64,000 nucleotides of DNA from Haliotis asinina (lineage: Eukaryota > Mollusca > Gastropoda > Lepetellida > Haliotidae). A program made the position numbers and the translations under genes. The stretch's first letter is position 1. Every line of letters begins with the position of its first letter. The notes beneath the pieces were generated by a model. That model made no database searches, was not told where the DNA came from, and worked only from the letters and a program-made list of their open reading frames with translations. Positions 58,187 through 64,000 of this stretch are shown piece by piece. Location of the stretch: contig NW_027133896.1 in the NCBI RefSeq assembly GCF_037392515.1, positions 469,148-533,147 on the forward strand, given 5' to 3'.

Positions 58187-61100
58187 TCCATTGTTATGGG
58201 TTTATCAAAGATACAGAGAGCTTTCAAACAAAGTTGGTCTTTACTACACTGACAGTTTTTGTCCAACTTGATCACAATTCTCTTGTTTGAGGTTATTTAT
58301 TCATTTATTGAAGTGAGGGAAAAATAAGTCGGTGCCAACTTAAATGGGAAGAAACTGTTTGTATGACGTCTATGACTATGGTATAATACTATACTGACAT
58401 GGTTTTAGTCCAGGGTTCAAAATAATAATTTATTTTCTATCGAAGATGAAATTAACAGAAAGCAGTATGTTCACATTCTGTCAACATCTCGGATTAAAGC
58501 ATATTCAGCCCTTACAACAATATTTTATGAGTGTATCTAACAGCAATTTCCCGCATATTCCTACTTAACAGGAAGGGTGGTTTTCTGTGACATTCGTTTG
58601 GTTTCCAGATTATACAAATAGGACGTTTTTCTTCATATGTTTGCCATTAGCTACTTTTTTATGTGAAGTATAAATCAATTCTAGGCACATTACCTGCTCA
58701 CGGCGATGCGTACATTATTTTACTATTTCTGCTGTCATTGGACATTATCGTCCTTTCCGATACTTTCTCAACTCACAAAAATATAGCAAGAAACCAAATA
58801 CTAGTAATGGCTCACTTACAACACTGACCAGACTGGACACACATATACATGTGCTGGCGGATCACACAAACCCAATCTAAAACTCAGTAGCCCTTGCAAT
58901 ACACACAACACAACCAGGCATCATCAGCATGCATCCCAACAGCCTTTCTATACAGACCGCAGAAAAATACATCTACTTTTTAGTGGCCTTCAAAATGGCA
59001 GAAACAACTAGACACCATACAAGCTTCTAATCATCACACACTCTCACAGCAATTACAGACCATTAAAAATGACACAAACAGGCCACATCTACTACATCGA
59101 TTACATGAAAATACACTGATCGATATATCACTCTTACACATATGCATCACTGCAACGAAAACGCAGACCAGGCAAACTACAACAACTACCAGTATCAAAT
59201 GGGGTTGGGGTCAGTGCGCGCCGCTGGCTCGTTGCATTTTGCCCTGTGGAAAGTGGATTTTTTTATTCAAAAAATCCACTTGGATACCAAATCTTGCATA
59301 AAAACCACTGAAGTCCTTTTTCTTTGAGCCTTTTTTCCAGAATCGGGCCAAATGGGCGATCTTTTTGTTGCGAGGGCGATAACTCTCCTTTAACTTCTCG
59401 CTTCCGGTCTGGTTCCCGAGTCAATGTGCGCAGCGACAACTTGCTACATGTAAAGACAGAACCCAGCTCACACGTTGCCGTGTTCGCATTAACTGAAAAA
59501 ATATCGTTTACGACGAAAAGCCATTAACTGACGCGTGTTTTGCTTTGAGTTTTAGTTTAGAAAGGCATCCGTTGTTTAATTTCCAAAAGCAGTACGAATT
59601 GACACGATAGAAGATAACAGGGCATTTCCTAGGATAGAACACGAGGCAGAGCAAGTCCCCGATGTCGTAGCATCGGTGAAGTAATGAAAATTCTTTTTTT
59701 ATATGTTATCAGAACTTATGTTGTTCTCAACGGTAATTCTTTAACTATTGCCACATTAAAATCTTACAAAGAGTTCCTATACAACCACCGACTCAATGTA
59801 AAAAAATCGGGGCTACACCTCCAGCAAACGAGCATCCCCTGGAAGTTCTTTATCGAGATTTATGATTATTACACATCCCTTGATAATTGAAAACATGCTG
59901 TATAGAATGTAACAGTTTCAAACGTTTTAAGCAGCAGTTCCTCACTCATCTGAATCCATTTTGTTTTTGAATTCTGACACTACTATTTTATGCTTACATA
60001 TACAAGTGCCATACACCTATTATAGCTTGAAATAAAATATTTCCTCCTTGAAAAATATGCCCACCAGTCAGTATAGTGAGTCATGTTATATATGTGAATT
60101 TATTGGTTCATTTCTTACAAAAGTTTAACACAACGTAAAGCTCTTGATATAAATAGTGACTTACAGAGATATCTTACAACGAACAACATATAATTCTGAG
60201 CGACCAAACGGGTGTGCATGATAGAAATAAATTTCATGTTTCTTGTTTTAGTAACATTAAGTTGACAGAATATTTCCCATGACCAGACAATTTACCATCT
60301 AACTTTATCTATCTAACTTTCTGATTTTCATTCAACAGTTCTTAAAGAAAATTTTAGGCTATGTCTGTTTGTTAGGGATTAACACAGAAAATGTGTTTAT
60401 TATGAAATATATGTTTTAGATGATATAAAAGCGAATTTAACCCCGCAATTATTATATGAAGACGTGTATGGATTTATATATATTATTACAAATTAACAGT
60501 ATTATGTACAATGTCTGAATGTCATACATGTGTAATGTAATATAAAGTACACACGCACCAGCATACAAAGAATCAGATGTAATTACAACATTGTACAGTG
60601 CAGGTACAATGTAAAGTGGGAAAAGATATTGACTTTATTGATATATTTGTTAGAATTTGAAAAATCAATTTAATGCAACAAAAAATAAGAGCGAGCTCTA
60701 AAACATATTAGCTTTTTCATGACTATTATAATAATCTGATCATTGTGAAGACAAGATGTATGTAGACACCAGAGGAAAATGTAAGCCTTTTGATGCTGAC
60801 AACACTTAACAGTACCATTTATTATGTTAGATATTGAAATTTATTATCAATATGAATGTATGTATTGTTTAGTTGTGTAATGAAAATAGATTTTGTAAAG
60901 TGCTTATTAACCTAATGGTAGGTTTGATTCTTCTGTGTCTAAAATAGTATATTTAATAAATAAATATTTTAATATTATTTCCTTTATTAAAACTTAAGAA
61001 AATCAAAACATGTTAATTTATACCCTTAATTGATGATAATTAAAATGCTGTCATTGTAGAAATTTGCAATATCTTTATGTATTATTTGCCTATACACTGA

Positions 61101-62582
61101 AATTATATTACATGCATCACAAACCGTTACAGACATAAGAAAAAGTAGATTTTAGTTATGCACATGTTTGTCGCTATCGAAAGTTTGCTACTTGTAGGCG
61201 ATGATTGACATAATTCGTCCCGATGAAATTTTCAGGAAAAGACTTTCAGTGTTTCACATTTTGCACACAGCATTAGCTCCCCGCCGTTGTAAATTGCATG
61301 AATGCAGCCATATCGGCCGTAATAAATTTACTAAAATTATTTGAGTACATATACACTGAAATTACACTGCAGTTTTAAATGTGTGACACTGAGACATCTA
61401 CTGCCAAATTTATATAACCGATTGCAAAACGTCAACAAAACGACAAAACATGACCTGAAAACGATCAGTTGATTCCACCGCCTCGCTTCGAGCTGCCATT
61501 TCGCGATTCATACTTGCAAAGTTAGCAGTCATGCCTGTCCCAGTTGTATCATAGAAGCATGGAATAAATATTTTAGGACATAACACTTGATATATCATCG
61601 TAGAAGGGAAAAGATATGCTGTCTATGCACCGGCGTGAACGTTACCGGTGAAGGTGAAGGCTATAGATCTACTGGTTAACTGTCTCTAAGTGTAATGGTA
61701 ACACGTACGGCTGACATCGCGCATACGACATGCGCTGTCAGTATAAGGTTTAGACTAGTTCCCCTGCCCTATTCCGCGCTCCGCTATCGCTGTACTACTT
61801 TGTGTAGCCAGCTTGCTGAGCGTAGCATAGGCAGAGTACCAGTCTATATACGGTTGGATCAGCGCACCTAGCTGATTAGTGAAGGGAAGATAAATTCAAA
61901 AAGATCGCCCATTTACATTACTGTGTGCAGACGTGTTTTCGGGTACAGAGGCAATGACGTCAGCATCGTCAGATATGACGTCACGCCGGCAAGCCGACCA
62001 GTGTGGTCGTGAGAGGTGACGTTTCGTCTCACTGTCTTTCCCAGAGTTCCATGCGGCGAGTCAGCATAGTACGTTGTGCCAAGTCACCGCTGCGTCGGAG
62101 TGTGGTTTCGTCTGGAGTCCTGCATGGCGGTTAGACGTGGTATTGCACGTATCTGTGTATCTTGATCATCAGGCATCAAGTCAGTGTAGTCATCATGTAT
62201 TACGGTCAAAGCGGTTTGCAAATCTTTTCTTTATGTGAAAAATACTATATAGTTCTTTTAGAAAGCATATATTTGTAAGACAAACATTTGTGAAATGATG
62301 CATTCATGGTTAAATTTTGCAAAAATCTCTCTGGAACCTTACGAAATTAAGCGAATGTGTTCAGCAGAAAGTTACTTTTTTTTAAATGTTTAGCGCATGT
62401 TTTAAAACATTTCAGTTCTAACGGCGTTCCATTCGTTTTGTAACTTCCAGTCCGAATCCCTCGATCTGCAGCATTTGTCTTCTTGCCGGTCAGATGTATT
62501 GGATAAGATTTAAACATACTTGATAGTATTTGAAGTCACATGTTTCATTTACACTACCATCACTGCATAAAACGTAGTCCTG
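58187..62582. other. No gene recognised; one short perfect hairpin
   Basis: Mostly A/T-rich. AAGTGGATTTTTT (59,251-59,263) and AAAAAATCCACTT (59,269-59,281) form a 13-bp perfect hairpin. 61,620-62,170 is richer in G+C and may be a regulatory or exon-containing island, but no frame or RNA gene could be supported. A single unit related to the 2-kb tandem repeat is at 62,330-62,420. Confidence 0.4.
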
Positions 62583-62765
62583 GTTTCGGGTATGGGCCGG
62601 GAGGGGTCGGGGGTCCTGGTTGGGCTGGAGTCGGGTATGGGGAGGGGTCGGGGGTCCTGGTAGTCCTGGAGTCGGGTATGGGGAGGGGTCGGGGGATCTG
62701 GTTGGGCTGGAGTCGGGTATGGGGAGGGGTCGGGGGATCTGGTTGGGATGGAGTCGGGTATGGGA
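62583..62765 (+). repeat. G-rich minisatellite, 41-bp unit, 4.3 copies
   Basis: TCGGGTATGGGGAGGGGTCG starts at 62,631, 62,672, 62,713 and 62,754. The first, slightly longer unit (4-bp CCGG insertion) starts at 62,586. Each unit carries four G runs with loops of 3, 1 and 2 nt (GGGTATGGGGAGGGGTCGGG), a canonical G-quadruplex motif on the plus strand. Long Pro-rich and Gly-rich open frames here are a by-product of the repeat, not genes. Confidence 0.95.
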
Positions 62766-62916
62766 AACTGGAAAAGGCGTGACTACAGTATGCAAGGTAA
62801 CAGTTCAAGAATAAAATTACCAATATAATTAGCATTAGATATATATGTATACATCCCCTCGATTTGCGATAGTGACACAATCTGTCATCTCTTCCATTCC
62901 AGTATATCTGACTGCT

Positions 62917-63130
62917 TGTGTGTTGTTTAACGCCGCAGTGAGCAATATTACGCCTCTCCGTAAATAGTCACGTCTAGACCAGATAATCCAATTATTGAGG
63001 ATATGGGCCTCGATCTACACATACTGGGATACGATGACATGTGTCAGTCAAGTCAGCGAGTCTGACCACCCGATCCGTTGGTAGCCTCTTACACTAGCAG
63101 CAGTCTCCATTTCTGACGCCCCTGGACCCG
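62917..63130 (+). repeat. SINE-like repeat, diverged
   Basis: GTGTTGTTTAACGCCGCAGT, AGACCAGATAATCCAATTAT, GATGACATGTGTCAGTCAAG, TCTGACCACCCGATCCGTTG and a decayed CCCCTGGACCCGG end, all in family order. Confidence 0.8.
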
Positions 63131-64000
63131 GTTATATCAAACTGTAATAAAGCTTTAATCGTTACTCACACTATGATTAGTTAATAATTGATTCCAGTTA
63201 CATGAAACCCTTTATAAATGACTCCCTTTATTAATCTATCATTAGGCTAAAAAAGGTCTGGGAGTATCATTAACTCATCTTTAGCCGTGTCAACATGGCT
63301 GACAACATAACTTTCAGCTGCCTATCAGAGAACGTTTTTTTTCTGCATTTTGAAACATATTGTTCAATTTCGTCTCGATTTCTTTGGAGCTTCTGTTGTT
63401 TACCCCTAGGACCACACCCCACTTATAATTATGTACTGCAGAATGAACTACCCCATCCCCCCAAGCCCCCAAACCATATATATGTTTGTATAGTTAGACC
63501 TCGCATAAAATCACACTTCACTTCAACCATTCTGTTACGTTAGAATGTTGTTTTGTTTTGTTTTCGTAAGTGTAGGTGAATTTCCAATCTTACTTGTCGG
63601 TCCTACATGTCGGTCATGCATGTTTTCCAGCAGAAGTTCTGCTGATCATGAAGAGAGTACCTCATTATGAGTCTTGATTAACTCAATCGGTTCCGTTGTC
63701 AAAATTAATCTTTGCTGTTTATTTGTACATAAACAAAAGTTGCAGTACTGGAGACGATACGTCACAATGGGATAGTCGTGGTAGATTAGAGTTTAAGGTG
63801 CTGGCTGGATCAGCAGGTTAGCCCAGAGTGATCCTGACAAATACTGTGTGAAACCAGAGCTGTTGTCCCTTCCATCATATATTGTGGAGGAGAAGAAATA
63901 TTTCACAATCTGCCTATTCGATTATAATTCCATTATTCATAAAACATGGTTAAGCGCTCGCCTGTAGCAGATGAACATATTTCATCTTATATATTTGGCG
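63131..64000. other. No gene recognised
   Basis: Short frames only. TTTCACAATCTGCCTATTCG at 63,901 recalls the inner part of repeat block A (CAATAGGCAGATTGTG, inverted), so another copy may begin at the window edge. This rests on 14-15 bp and is weak. Confidence 0.35.

Noticed and set aside
61665..61765. tRNA-like stretch (AATGGTAACACGTACGGCTGAC ... GGTTTAGACTA)
   Set aside because: Box A and box B resemblances are loose, and the anticodon region forms the wrong hairpin. Stems of the acceptor and T arm do not pair.
62490..62880. Pro-rich and Gly-rich frames of 64-106 codons on both strands
   Set aside because: They are produced by the 41-bp G-rich tandem repeat having no stop codons.

Overview
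The window is eukaryotic, intron-era, repeat-dense and A/T-rich. No bacterial or phage gene organisation is present. The commonest dispersed repeat has a (GAGT)n/(ACTC)n edge, a CCAGACAATCCAGTGAT core and a GACCTTCACGGGT tail. From memory this is typical of gastropod molluscs, above all abalones (Haliotis). That assignment is recall, not a search result. No intact, confidently nuclear protein-coding gene was found. What can be read is mostly mobile DNA in different states of decay, one endogenous virus-like gene, and pieces of broken genes.

Layout. 1-16.9 kb: a tandem repeat (1.96-2.44 kb), SINE-like copies, a large repeat block (4.21-8.70 kb) and a second partial copy of it (13.16-15.75 kb). 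17.18-18.61 kb: an intact, intronless, T-poor open frame of 475 codons that reads like a parvovirus capsid protein (closest in character to Hamaparvovirinae), followed by a poly(A) signal and a GC-rich palindrome. No replication-protein gene is nearby. 18.7-24.5 kb: unique or unassigned sequence with SINE pieces. 24.5-30.25 kb: a degenerate L1-like non-LTR retrotransposon (+ strand) split by a minus-strand tyrosine-recombinase retrotransposon of the Ngaro/DIRS type. The inserted element carries Gag with zinc knuckle, RT, RNase H, tyrosine recombinase and SGNH hydrolase. It has two frameshifts in RT/RNase H and a snap-back inverted repeat at its 5' end. 35.7-37.4 kb: a broken minus-strand gene with the Crypton-derived tyrosine-recombinase (DUF3504, ZMYM/QRICH1/KCTD1-like) fold. 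41.2-44.1 kb: two tandem-repeat arrays, one a regular 208-bp satellite. 46.2-47.2 kb: two exons of a possible SAM-domain protein. 49.4-56.2 kb: an inverted counterpart of the 4.2-8.7 kb block, interrupted by a probable hAT transposon with a decayed zinc-finger coding remnant. 56.7-64 kb: a fold-back element, a tRNA-derived SINE, a G-quadruplex minisatellite and further SINE pieces.

The most notable items are the intact capsid-like ORF in otherwise decayed surroundings, the large inverted duplication whose arms lie about 41 kb apart with a third partial copy, and the nested retrotransposons with their fold-back junction. All repeat alignments were made by eye, so boundaries are approximate.
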